In this document: one piece after another, positions 45,788 through 56,290 of the stretch
Layout of the letters: each line of letters begins with the position of its first letter
Numbering within the stretch: the stretch's first letter is position 1
Assembly (NCBI RefSeq): GCF_914767665.1
Contig: NC_059501.1
Span: forward strand, 76,730,798-76,794,797
Source of the DNA: Harmonia axyridis
Taxonomy: Eukaryota; Arthropoda; Insecta; Coleoptera; Coccinellidae
DNA: 64,000 nt
Direction: 5' to 3'
The notes under the pieces: generated by a model
What the model saw: the letters and a program-made list of their open reading frames with translations, nothing else
The model's database searches: none
Told to the model about the DNA's origin: nothing
Translations under genes and position numbers: made by a program

Positions 45788-46068
45788 GCCTACATTGGTT
45801 CATTTGTTTAGGTACCCGAAATAAAACGTATATTTTTAATACTGAAGTCAATTGCTCGATTTTGTTTGGTATTTCCAATCCAACGAATATGATTTGTACT
45901 TATCAAGAATTATGGGTGAACCAAAAAAATTTTCAAACGACTGCGCAACTTTCTGTCACAATATTATCTTCGAAAATATGGATTACGAAGGCTTATCACG
46001 TAATGTTAGTACTTAAAAATGTACTTTTTACAATTCACAACACTCATCATTTGCGTGCTACAAAACTT

Positions 46069-46296
46069 TCAAAGTCTGCTAGTAGTTTCTTTCTCGTAAT
46101 GTACCATGTTTCTTACTATATTATTCTCTATTACTGGCTCTTCTTCAACCATTTCTTTCGTAGTTTTAGGGGTTGTCGGAGTTTTGGTAGGCATCAGCAA
46201 TTCCTTGAAAATGTTCCTCAGGGGAGCCTCAATGCATAAATAGAGGATCAATGCAGATACGAAAGATAGGACCATATCGGATAGAGCAAGGCTCAT
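46069..46296 (-). CDS. nrf-6: NRF-6-like, last exon
   Basis: Acceptor TTTTTCAG, phase 0. Last membrane helix (MVLSFVSALILYLCIEAPLR) and a cytosolic tail rich in Pro, Thr and Glu; stop at 46069-46071. Confidence 0.9.
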   Translation of the reverse strand: MSLALSDMVLSFVSALILYLCIEAPLRNIFKELLMPTKTPTTPKTTKEMVEEEPVIENNIVRNMVHYEKETTSRL

Positions 46297-49252
46297 CTGA
46301 AAAATTATTCACTTTTGTGTGAAATAGGTAAGTGGTAAATTATTTCACTATTGTATTCATGATATATAATATACAATGTATAATCTAAAAAGCAGTACAG
46401 GCACTTTCAGATTCTGAAGATGACAATATCGTGTTCGAAAAGAGCTTGTTAAGATTATGTGTTTCAGAGTGTGATTCCTACAACTTTAGTAATAATAATA
46501 AGTGACCCATAGTATAATTCAGTGATATAAATACTCGTATACAGGTGAGTCAATAGTGCTCGATGGGTCGACACTCTACAGATTGTGAGAAAGATACTGC
46601 AATTTTTTCAAAACGGCCTCTAAATGTATCAATTAGTCCATTTTTTCAAATGGTCTGACCTGAATTTGTTTGCCTGTTGAATACCCTAGCGAGTAGTATA
46701 CATTTTTTGTTGAGAAAAGTTACAGTGTCTTTCGGAGCACCTGTAAAATGATATTGTAGGGAATCTATCGATTCCTTCCGTCCGAGAACTGAAGAATTCG
46801 GTGTACAAACTTAGGATTATCAAAGCCACCCCCCTAAGGGATCCGTAGAAAGGCTTTGCTAACTGTCAAATGGAAAACAGCCTGAATGTCCATAAGCATT
46901 TTAGGGCGAATAATTCAATTGAACTCAGACCAGTCTACAACTACAACATATGTCCAACACTTTCACTGACATCGAGAAGATTAAAGATTTTCACATATGT
47001 TCCCGAGACCGACGAAAAAGTACCTACAACGACCTTAAAATCGAAAAGATCTAAATATCATCTTCTTCACATATTTTTAGTGGGTTGGAAAAAAATTGAA
47101 TAAATGTTTTTATCACGTTCTTTTATTTTCCTTATTTTCCCTTGGCCGTGAACTACTTTAGTCACAATATGAGGACCACAACCCACAATATGAATATCTG
47201 CAGAAAAGTTGAAAACATTTTCAGGAATTCAATTAAAAAATCTTATAATTATCTCGAACGATTTTCAAGGTATGATCTTCAAAGAGTTATCTATCGATCG
47301 TACACTATTGACTGACCCTGTAGATAAAACAAATCATTTCATGGAAAAAGATAACGAAGGACATGAAGATAATGAAATAAAACTTAAAAATATTATTCGC
47401 ATCGAAAGTAGCCAAACTTACCGTGTCAAAATATGCTATCTTCTGAGGGGTCTTCACTTGAGCAGCTGCCCTCAACTGAAACTGCATATGTATGAGATAT
47501 GCTGAGTAGATCAATTTGCTGAGTGGAATCCAAGGTGACCAAGTCAATATTCTATTCAATGGTATGGCATGTCCAAAGCTGGCAACGTATAAAAGACCCA
47601 CAGATCCTAAAGCCCAGGCTACCCTGTGTAAACCAGAATAAATTCCTGACTCCAAGGCATTGTACGGATGATAGGGATTGTAGAATACAGCAGCTGTCAA
47701 TATCGTTCCAAGGAGTAAGATGATAGATACTGTCATTATGATCAGAGATCTTTTCTGCAAACAGAAAAAACGTGTTTTACCATGATTGGTTCGCTGATGT
47801 CCCGTGTATCATTTACGTATAACGAAAACCTACTAATAAGGTTGTTCAAAATCCAAGACTAAAACGACCTATGTATCATAAAGTATATTGAAACAGAAAA
47901 AAATTTTATTTCAAACGATATAACATATCGTGTATCATACCTAAATTGTGAGGCATTAAAAACAAGTTTTCATGCCAATGGTAAGATCAAGATGCATTTG
48001 TAATCGATATCCATGAAATGTGATACCTAAATTGAGATAATCTGACTGCCGGAATCGAATTTATTACAGAGATTCGATTATAAGAAGATTCAAATGGAAG
48101 GTAATAAATATAAAAATGAAGTTTTTATGAAATTTGTCATTCTCCATGGTCAATGCCATCACATTTCAGCAAAGAATATGCAGGATGTTTATTGAGATGT
48201 AACGTGACTTAAAACCAATGAACAAAAGAAAATTTGAACGGTTGGAGAATAATTTCTTCATTTATGGATCAAAACTCAAAGCGGAACGAGCATTACCAAA
48301 TACTAAAGACTTGAAGAAAAGATAATTTTGAATGTCTTAGGTTATTTAAACGCAAATCCTCAGCTTCCTCCTGAAGTGCAAAAGATTTAGGAATAGCCAG
48401 ATCCGAGGCCAGATCTTTCATTTCAATTTTTGAATGACTATAGTTTGAATACATTGAATGAAGATTAAACACTTTATGTGTATATTATTAATTGTCTTCC
48501 ATTCGAATCTCTTTCCATGACACCTTCGTTATAGAATTCATCCATATAGTGAACCAATGAATCAAAATCAGAGAGAGGCACAGGCGTTAGGGTATACTGA
48601 CATAAACTGAGGTCTCTAAAGCCCGGGAAGGGAGCCTTCTACTTTACAAAAACCGAGAAACTACCTGTCTATGTACGTGTGCTTAAGGTTATCTCAAAAA
48701 GAACCTCAAAGGGGCACATTTTTGTATCACTACGAACAGCCAGGCCACGCTGATTTCCCTAGCTAACACAGCCAGGGGTCTCTGCTGACATGGGAGTGTT
48801 GTTATACCATAAAGCAACTGACCAAAGGCAATAAAGGAACACTTCTATGGCTACCAGGGCATTGTGGTATTAAAGAAAATGAAAGAGCCAATGAACTTGC
48901 GGAAGTAATATCGAGGTAAACACCTGTTGGCCCTGAGCCTTCTTGTCGACTTGGAAAAGACCCATATAAGGCAGTAGTCCAACAGTATAACCCTCTAGAG
49001 GAACACTCCCGATCTTGCTCAGGCAAAGAAATGTATGGTGCTTTTACCGACCTATACTTGAAGCTGCCACGAGCTGAACTAGTGGTTATGGTAGGACTGC
49101 TGATAGGCCACTGGTGGTGCAAATATCTTTTGTACCGCATGGGCAACGGGAAAGCCAGCAGATGGGATTTGCAGATTCTGTAGAACGGAAGAAGAGCTGG
49201 CTTGAGAACCACTCATATGGAAATGTCAGTCTTGGATACTTGCAAGGTATAG

Positions 49253-49283
<31 letters not shown>

Positions 49284-49540
49284 TGGTTTATTCTGTAAGC
49301 TACAGGGTATAAACATATAGTCACAGAGGCGTGAGCCTGTACGTATATCCAAAGTCACTTGGAGGAAGCCAGAATATTTCCTTTATACAAGAGTGGTCCA
49401 AGTTTCCAGAAATTTCTTTGGGGCAGTGAATTTATTGCCTCACAATACTTTCAAATAAACCACAGTATTTAGCGGATCGCAGTATCCACTTCAAAGATAC
49501 ATCTGGCCAAGCGTTATTATGGACTAGTTTAAGTGGCTTT

Positions 49541-49618
<78 letters not shown>

Positions 49619-52600
49619 CTGCCAAGGCTCCTAAGGAGGTTGTCAGTTTCTTTAGCTCTATCGACGGCCTGGGTTTATATGAATAGGTAGGGATAAGAAC
49701 AAAAAATCCATGTGGTCGCAGTTCCCGGAAGGCTGATCAAGTCACAACGACCCTATTTCAAAATGAAAATAATGATAACAACTTACCATTGGAATATGGT
49801 AGTCTGTTCCTTTCAGCTTATTATACACATAACCAGCAAACATCCCAACGAAATACGGTGTGGCTCTTGTGTGGGACTTGCTATACGTCATAAGAAAATC
49901 AGGATGCGTCTTTGGACTGGTTAAGAAATCTGGATAGAAAAACAGCATGGAAGGCCTCTGGTACAACAGAGTTATCAAGAATGGAATGATCACAGAGGCT
50001 ATCACAACCGCCAGCAGAGTATACAGTCCCAGTTTATTCTTATGTTGAATGAGCATGCAGATCACAATAGCTATGATGAAGAAATGAAAGTCGCATGGAA
50101 GGTACCAACTGTGCGTCATACACTGTAAAAAAAAATTCAAAACATCATGGAATTACATTTTTAATGAAAAACTCCATATGGAAGAGCAAGAAGTGTTCTT
50201 GAGTTGAGTGATCGCTGTATTTTTGTTTTCTTTGACGATTAAACATTTTCACTAGTAAATAAACACATTAAATCCTCACGGGTTAGCTCCATGATGCCAA
50301 ATGAGTGATAAGAGAAGCATTGCGAGACACTACAATCACGCAATTTAGCAGAGCGGTTTGAGCCAATCTAGTCTGCCATGTTGAAACGATAGGCTGTGTA
50401 CCAGGAGTAACCGCATATTAACCTTAAAATACAGAATGAAAGAGAAACAGACTGAAGTTTGCGTGGAAGGGAGATAACTACTTTTTCTTACGTGACGATT
50501 TATGTCAGTTTTCGCAAACCGCAAGCTGCGTTAAAAAACTTAGTTCCAAAACAACTTTTTGAATGTCAAGATGGAAATCTATGATATCAAGATTGGTTCT
50601 GAAGGACATACGTACCATATGATCTGCATTAACGTAATTGCTGATATACAATAAATTAGTCCACCAATTCGCTCTGCAATCCTGAGAATCACCACCAGCG
50701 ATCAGTTTCCATAGGGGACCACTTCCAGTGTGATTAAAGAGAGTTGCGTAATAGAAAACCACGAAAGCATATACTGGAGTAAGTCTGTAAAGGTATAATA
50801 TTTCATTCGAAAATGGTTCATTTCAAATTGAGGGTCTTTCAAATGGATTGCCTTTTTCTAATAAAATAATGTGAGGAGTAACTTCTGCTTTAGATATTTG
50901 TACATGGTGATCCTAGATTGGAGGTACAAAGGAAAATGAGAGATTCCTTGAATAATTTCAAGGAAAGAGAGTCCTAAAAGCATATTTCCAAGACACCAAA
51001 AGGTTCTGCATTCAAAATAATGTGAATCTTATTTTTGAGATGAGTTTCTAGGAGCTCAAAAGTTGCATGTGGCAGTTTCTGTATTTGAAAAACCCTTTAG
51101 GTATAGTTGAATTCTGATTAGATACCTGATATATCTGAGGATGATTAGGAATCCAGGATTGATCTTCCTTTTCTCAAATTGTCCAAGTAAACCATAGGCG
51201 ACCAATAATCCACTGAACATGAAGAAAGTGTCAACGAAAAGATCTCCATGGAAAATAAAGCAAGCTATTGAAGATCTGTATTGCTGTGAAAAAATCAATA
51301 ATGATGATTTATAAAAACAAAATTTCATTACGCTATGGTTAATTATTTTTATCTCTTATTTTCGAAAAAAACGACTCAATCAAGAGAAACAAAAAAATAT
51401 GCGTAGTTAGTATTTTCATTAGACTTTTTACAGTGCAGAAATAGCACCACCAGTATCTACCATACCACTTTTTTTGTCGTTAGTACCAAGCTTCTGAAGA
51501 TAAGTGTCCAAATTCCGGTTTATAGAGTTAAGTGTGGGATCGATATATTGAAGGTTGAGAGACTCTGCTTATGTTGTTGTTTGAAAAATTACTACAAACG
51601 AATTTTGTATATTTTTTCATCGACAACAATGGTTAAAAAGTTGTTTGCTGACTTTAAACGTGGTTGAAGAACCAGCAAAGATTCTGAGTGCTCTGATCGC
51701 CCGAATTTGGTAGTTGTTCCAGAAAACATCAAAAAAAGTCCACAAAATGGTTTTGAACGATCGTAAATTAAAGTTGCATGAGATAGCGGTGGAGTTGAAG
51801 ATATCAGAAGCACTATTTTGCGTGAACATCTAAATATTCATCTGCTTTGCTCAAAACTGATCAAATGCAACGTCGATTCTGAATGCTGTTTGGGCAGCTA
51901 AGTGAAAAACTGTCCTTGAAAGCAGTCCAAAGCGATCAAAATCTCGATCATCAAGGTGGATTTCACACAACGTTATGCAGAAATTAAGAAAAAATGACGT
52001 CGAATTCAAAAATATTATATTTCACCAAACAATGGTCTTCGTACAAAATCGGTTAAAACCATGGTGAAATTGAGAAAAATACGCTTCCAACTGCTTGAGC
52101 ACCCAGCTTCTAGTGATTACTGGATTTTTGCAGACTTCAAAAAAAAAAAAGAATCAAGAAATTTGGCTCTAAAGGAATAAAGACTAAGAACACTCAATGA
52201 TATTATTGCTAATAATAATCCGACACAAACGAAATTTAGTTTGGAACCAATACAAATGATATGGACAGTCATCAATTATTATGGTTGTCGTAACCAATCT
52301 ATAAATAATCAACTTGACTCTTTTTAATTTGATTGGAATCCAACTTTATTTATTCGTTATTCACCTCATCATGACAATTTATTAGAAATATATTTCCAAT
52401 TAATTCAGAATAATACGACGTAAGCTTGATGAAGTGAAAGCATTGTTAGTGGTTTAATTGGTTTGTTTTGCATAAAATCAGAGACATTCGTTCCGTTTCT
52501 GTATTTTAAATAAATAATAAAACTGCAGAACCTTCTGAGAAACACTTTTCTATCTTATTTCCAAGCTTTTCTTCGTAACTATTGAAGCTTATTGCATGAT

Positions 52601-54946
52601 ATAGAAATATCAGATGTTATCTGAAATTAGTTTTTCTTTTTCAATAATCTGATTCAGATATTGAACACAGAGTGAACTGGAAAGTTGCCTAATTATTTCC
52701 AAGTTCATTCCAATTTATGAGAACCTAGAGACAACTGAAGATTACGATGATGAAAACTATCGAACATGAATGAAAAACTTCAATAAAAAATTATAAAAAA
52801 AATTCAATCCTTATAATTAGTAAGAACTAAAATGATCTAATAGAAAGATTTCGTCTCGTCAATTCTACCTACCCTTTCCACGTAATCAAAATTGAAGATG
52901 GCCGAAGATACGAATGTACCAAATCTATGATCCATTATAATCAATAATATGGAAAACGTCTTAATTCCATATAGTATTCTCAAGGCATTATTTCTTTCGT
53001 CCACTTTCGTTAGATCAAGGAAGTTCTTCTTCACAGAAAAAGCCAGTATCATTTTCTGGGTGAATGTTTCTGTGAACGACAATATTTTTGATAAAAAGAT
53101 ATCATGAATTCAATCGAACAAATTTTTGTGTCTAGATGAACACAAGGTGTTTGTGAATATTTGCGAAAAATCTTTATAGATGATGCCGAGCTCGACATTT
53201 AAAAATTTTCCCAAGTTGAAATTTGTGCCAAAACTAAATACCTAAGTCGAGGAGTGTTTTGGAAACTACTTTCAAACCAGACTTATGAACTTTCTAAATG
53301 ATAATATCTAATCAACAGCTGATCTTTGTATTTCGCAACTATTCATAAATACGTAACTACCCACTTACTTTTCTTAAATTTTGATTGAACTGTCTTAACC
53401 TTGCTAAAATCGTATGAACTCCCCCCAACAACCAATAGAATTATGACCAGACATAGTACGCTAGAAGGGAATACAATTAAAGATAATTGATCCTCAATTT
53501 TTTATACTCACCAGAAAGAGATATCTAGCCCATCAAAGTATGTCAAGTCGGATTCAGATTGACAAAACAGATTATTAATTTTTGCAAGATACGTTACGTT
53601 GTAATCAGTTAGAAGAGTGGTTTCATTTTCGAGGTACATGTTGAGAGAACCCTCAAGATCGTCAGGTGAACAAGATGCAGGTACACACCAACCCATATTT
53701 ATCACGTTTCTAGATTGTTGGGTTTTGTCTTTGTATTTCTGAAAAATATTCGAGTGATTTCGTATCTTTTAAAATGGCAACTAAAGGGTGTTTTTTTAGA
53801 GCTATAGAACTTTAAATTGCAATAAAACAACGATGGATTATTCGATTGACATGAATTTTATTTATCCGCAAGATAATCTTGTGGCATTACATTTTGGATA
53901 TGATTTCTGGCATATGACCGCCACGGCTGGCTCGGATGTAGTCCAATCTGGACGTCCAATTTTCGATGACTTTTCCCAACATTTGTGGCCGTATATCGGC
54001 AATAAAACGGCGAATGTTGTCTTCCAAATGGTCAAGGGTTTGTGGCTTATCCGCATAGACCAATGACTTTACATAGCCCCACAGAAAGTAGTCTAGCGGT
54101 GTTAAATCACAAGATCTTGGAGGCCAATTCACAGGTCCAAAACGTGAAATTAGGCGGTCACCAAACGTGTCTTTCAGTAAATCGATTGTGGCACGAGCTG
54201 TGTGACATGTTGCGCCGTCTTGTTGGAACCACAGCTCCTGGACATCATGGTTGTTCAATTCAGGAATGAAAAAGTTAGTAATCATGGCTCTTTAGCAATC
54301 ACCATTGACTGTAACGTTCTGGCCATCATCGTTTTTCAATGATACGGACCAATGATTCTACCAGCCCATAAAGCGCACCAAACAGTCAGTTTTTCTGGAT
54401 GTAACGGTGTTTCGACATACACTTGAGAATAAGCTTCACTCCAAATGCGGCAGTTTTGTTTGTTGACGTAGCCATTCAACCAGAAGTGCGCTTCATCGCT
54501 AAAAAAAATAAAATGGACGTAGTGCGCGATACGTATTCGGCACAGAACCATTATTTTCGAAATAAAATTGCACTATTTGCAAGCGTTGTTCAGGCGTGAG
54601 TCTATTCATGATGAATTGCCAAACCAAACTGAGAATAAATCACTTGACAGCTGTTAAATCGGTCGCCATCTTGAACAGTAATGGCGACTTAAAGTTATAT
54701 ACCTCGAAAAAGAACACCCGTTATAACTTACATACAACCTTTGGAGGACATTGGCGTCTGGTTTGAAATGAAGAGAGATTGGGTCTTCTCTGAGCCTCTG
54801 TGGTGATGGTATATCGGCAATGACTGTAACTAAACAGTATTTGGTCTCGAAAGGAGCCCTTGAGGAGAGACACTGATCAAAGTTTCCCATGTTGAAAACA
54901 CTGCCTCTGAGAACGCCGACAGAAGATCTTGCAGTGGCGTCAAGCA
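46069..54946 (-). CDS. nrf-6: NRF-6-like membrane acyltransferase, 5' end missing
   Basis: Nine exons, 5' to 3': 54732-54946, 53512-53738, 53369-53460, 52873-53069, 51126-51283, 50616-50784, 49787-50122, 47422-47754, 46069-46296. All junctions are GT-AG and in phase, giving 650 codons plus a partial first codon. The extracellular NRF domain is shown by LDATARSSVGVLRGSVFNMG, NFDQCLS and MGWCVPASCSPDDL. The acyltransferase-3 membrane domain follows: LRILYGIKTFSILLIIMDHR (family His), DLFVDTFFMFSGLLVAYGLL, CMTHSWYLPCDFHFFIIA and about ten hydrophobic segments, ending ALILYLCIEAPLRNIF and a short Pro/Thr/Glu tail. Relatives include C. elegans NRF-6 and Drosophila drop-dead, linked to lipid transport or acyl transfer; the exact reaction is unknown. 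The signal-peptide exon was not found upstream to 64 kb. Confidence 0.93.
46297..47421 (-). other. NRF-6-like last intron
   Basis: AT-rich; a few open frames on either strand without family features. No element delimited. Confidence 0.5.
47422..47754 (-). CDS. nrf-6: NRF-6-like, exon 8 of those found
   Basis: Acceptor GTTTGCAG, donor ACG|GTAAGT, 111 codons, phase 0 at both ends. Encodes several membrane helices and LSKLIYSAYLIHMQFQLRA, a conserved C-terminal block. Confidence 0.93.
48560..49282 (+). mobile_element. LINE 3' fragment with RNase H, I/R1-like, (TAA)n tail
   Basis: On the plus strand, GTLLWLPGHCGIKENERANE matches the C-terminal part of a retrotransposon RNase H domain. LYLKLPRAELVVMVGLLIGH follows, in several frames because of indels. 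The fragment ends in about nine TAA units (49254-49282), the tail type of I-factor-like elements. It is 5'-truncated and dead, and lies in NRF-6-like intron 7. Confidence 0.7.
49543..49617. repeat. (AT)n microsatellite
   Basis: 75 bp of uninterrupted AT dinucleotides, in the NRF-6-like intron. Its length is likely polymorphic. Confidence 0.97.
49787..50122 (-). CDS. nrf-6: NRF-6-like, exon 7 of those found
   Basis: 112 codons, phase 0 at both ends; acceptor TTTTTTACAG, donor ATG|GTAAGT. Encodes CMTHSWYLPCDFHFFIIA, two helices and a loop ending RATPYFVGMFAGYVYNKLKG, typical of the family. Confidence 0.95.
50616..50784 (-). CDS. nrf-6: NRF-6-like, exon 6 of those found
   Basis: Acceptor CCTTTACAG, donor ATG|GTACGT. 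Encodes LTPVYAFVVFYYATLFNHTG and CRANWWTNLLYISNYV, a conserved family block. Confidence 0.94.
51126..51283 (-). CDS. nrf-6: NRF-6-like, exon 5 of those found
   Basis: Acceptor TTTTCACAG, donor AG|GTATCT. Encodes FHGDLFVDTFFMFSGLLVAY and a cytosolic loop ending ILRYIR. Confidence 0.94.
51440..52150 (+). mobile_element. Mariner relic, mellifera-type, longest copy
   Basis: Starts with CCATACCACTTTTTTTGTCG and TTAGTACCAAGCTTC (terminal region). Then, across frameshifts, KKLFADFKRG, LVVVPENIKKVHKMVLNDRK, LKLHEIAVELKISEA, and near the end KTMVKLRKIRFQLLEHP with SSDYWIFADFKK. The central catalytic region is missing. Antisense to the host gene, in NRF-6-like intron 4. Confidence 0.75.
52151..52872 (-). 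other. NRF-6-like intron 4, rest
   Basis: AT-rich, nothing recognised. Confidence 0.5.
52873..53069 (-). CDS. nrf-6: NRF-6-like, exon 4 of those found
   Basis: Acceptor CGTTCACAG, donor AGG|GTAGGT. Encodes AFSVKKNFLDLTKVDERNN and LRILYGIKTFSILLIIMDHR; the His near the end is the conserved acyltransferase-3 residue. Confidence 0.95.
53369..53460 (-). CDS. nrf-6: NRF-6-like, exon 3 of those found
   Basis: A 92-bp exon located because the flanking exons differ in phase. Acceptor CCCTTCTAG, donor A|GTAAGT. Encodes the first membrane helix VLCLVIILLVVGGSSYDFSK and a basic loop. Confidence 0.85.
53512..53738 (-). CDS. nrf-6: NRF-6-like, exon 2 of those found
   Basis: Acceptor TATTTTTCAG, donor TG|GTGAGT. 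Encodes INMGWCVPASCSPDDLEGSL and more of the Cys-rich extracellular NRF domain. Confidence 0.94.
53784..54721 (-). mobile_element. IS630-like deletion derivative, copy 1
   Basis: 938 bp flanked by TA, with ends AAGGGTGTT...GAGCTATAGAACTTTAA and its inverse. Near-identical copy at 62507-63322. The minus strand reads MNRLTPEQRLQIVQFYFENN, NTYRALRPF, then jumps to FSDEAHFWLNGYVNKQNCRI, so about 400 bp of transposase is missing between the N-terminus and the second Asp block. It lies in an NRF-6-like intron. Confidence 0.85.
53887..54285 (-). pseudogene. C-terminal part of an IS630-like transposase
   Basis: Open for 132 codons: FFIPELNNHDVQELWFQQDG, ATCHTARATI (second catalytic Asp in QQDGA), then NWPPRSCDLTPLDYFLWGYV with the third Asp. 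The upstream frame 54336-54551 carries FSDEAHFWLNGYV, with the first Asp of the triad. Frameshifts and the internal deletion prevent a full protein. Confidence 0.85.
54732..54946 (-). CDS. nrf-6: NRF-6-like, first exon found
   Basis: Acceptor AAATTACAG, donor TAT|GTAAGT. Starts with two bases of a split codon, so at least one coding exon lies upstream. Encodes LDATARSSVGVLRGSVFNMG, NFDQCLSSRAPFETKYCLVT, the NRF N-terminal domain with its cysteines. Confidence 0.92.
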
Positions 54947-54992
54947 CTGTAATTTAATTCATGAGAATTACATTAATGAATTGAGAGGAAAG

Positions 54993-55050
54993 TACTGACT
55001 TGAAGTCAGGAGCTTTTCATGCGTCACTTGCACCCTTAGAAACCCCACAA
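54993..55050 (+). repeat. Dispersed GGAGCTTTTGAGCGCTC-type repeat
   Basis: One of at least seven short related copies: about 448-482 (minus), 4736-4790, 9484-9553, 16508-16570, here, 58680-58750 and 59100-59135 (minus). Shared core is CACTGA, a short spacer, TCAGGAGCTTTTGAGCGCTC, then CATTCATGC in most. Function and element class unknown. Confidence 0.6.
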
Positions 55051-55069
55051 AACAGTATATGTATATAGG

Positions 55070-55743
55070 TATACAAGGTGGTCCAACGAAAACTTAACAC
55101 CTCAATTTTTCGACTTTAAATGATGTTCAAGCTACTGGGCTCAAGTTCAAGCCAAGAAGCTTGAGCTTGACTCAAACTCAACTCAAGTTCAAGTCCAGCA
55201 GCTATTTTTCAATGTTAAGTCAAGCACTTAATGAATAAATAATTGAATTGACATTGAAAAACTACTAGTTGACTTGAACTTGAGTTGATTTCAAGTCAAG
55301 CTCAAGCCAAGTAGCTTGAATATCAAGCCAAGCCGTGAAAACTTCAAAATTTCCATCGATAACGAAATTTCAGGTAAAAATAATGGAAGAGTTCGACTAC
55401 TGAATATCTTTGAAATGAGCCGAATACGAATAATATTTTCGAGATAAATTCCACATTGCCTGTTCCTCTATTTTACCTGTCATTTAATTATCGATGGAAA
55501 TTTTGAAGCGAAATTTTAGGGTCAGATAATACTCCATACGTTCTTCAAAATTAGTTATCGCAACACCCCTCACCCCTTTTCAAAATCAAGGGGTGGTGTT
55601 TACCCCCGTTAGGGGGTTGAACTTACGGGGATGAAAAAAGCGGAAAAGTTTTACCCCCTCAGTAATGGACGGGACCGAGCGATTTTCCACGTTTTAAAGT
55701 CTGAAAATTGAGGTGTTAATTTTTCGTTGGACCACCTTGTATA
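55070..55743. mobile_element. Foldback MITE with nested palindromes
   Basis: Ends are inverted copies of about 50 bp (TATACAAGGTGGTCCAACGA and on). Inside, 55150-55200 pairs with 55265-55320 (TCAAG-rich), 55345-55375 with 55480-55510 (CTTCAAAATTTCCATCGATA), and 55575-55625 forms two more GGGGT/ACCCC hairpins. No coding frame. Confidence 0.85.
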
Positions 55744-56059
55744 TGAGTCGTGGTTAATAAATCACATCTTATATGGTGTCCTAAGTTCAAGTGACTATTA
55801 GCCGTTTCTAGCTAATTCTGAATTAGCCTGAAACTGAAAATTAGGATTATGATATTATTTGATATTTTCTCAAAAAGCTTAAATATTTTTGCGGCATAAG
55901 TAGATACTTATTTGGGTTATACAGGGTATTTTTCTCTCTATGATATGATTAAGTATTCAATTCCATTTGCCTTTTTTTTAACTATTGTAACTATTATTTC
56001 AAAAACTTTCAAAAATATTAATAAAAAACTAAAAGAAAATTGGAAATATGCGTAGTCAG

Positions 56060-56290
56060 TTACTGTTTCGTTCGTACCAAGCTTTAAAAGATGAGTGTCA
56101 AGTGTAGATCAGGATATTGAAATTAATTGACATATTTATTGATGTCTGCACAATGGATTAAAACGAGTTTCGTGTATTGATAAAATACGTTTTTTTTATG
56201 GGAAAAATACTGTTAAGGCAGAGCAATGGCTTGATAGGTGGTATGCTGACTTCAAACGTGGTCGAACAACCATCATCAGATGGACATAAT
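56060..56290 (+). mobile_element. Mariner relic, mellifera-type, 5' part
   Basis: TTCGTTCGTACCAAGCTTTA terminal region, then ATGGATTAAAACGAGTTTCG reading NEFRVLIKYVFFMGK and, after a frameshift, KAEQWLDRWYADFKRGRTT. Truncated after that. Confidence 0.7.

Noticed and set aside
53833..54269. Plus-strand open frames in the IS630-like copy, and their twins at 62557-62993
   Set aside because: They are antisense to the clearly conserved transposase frame.
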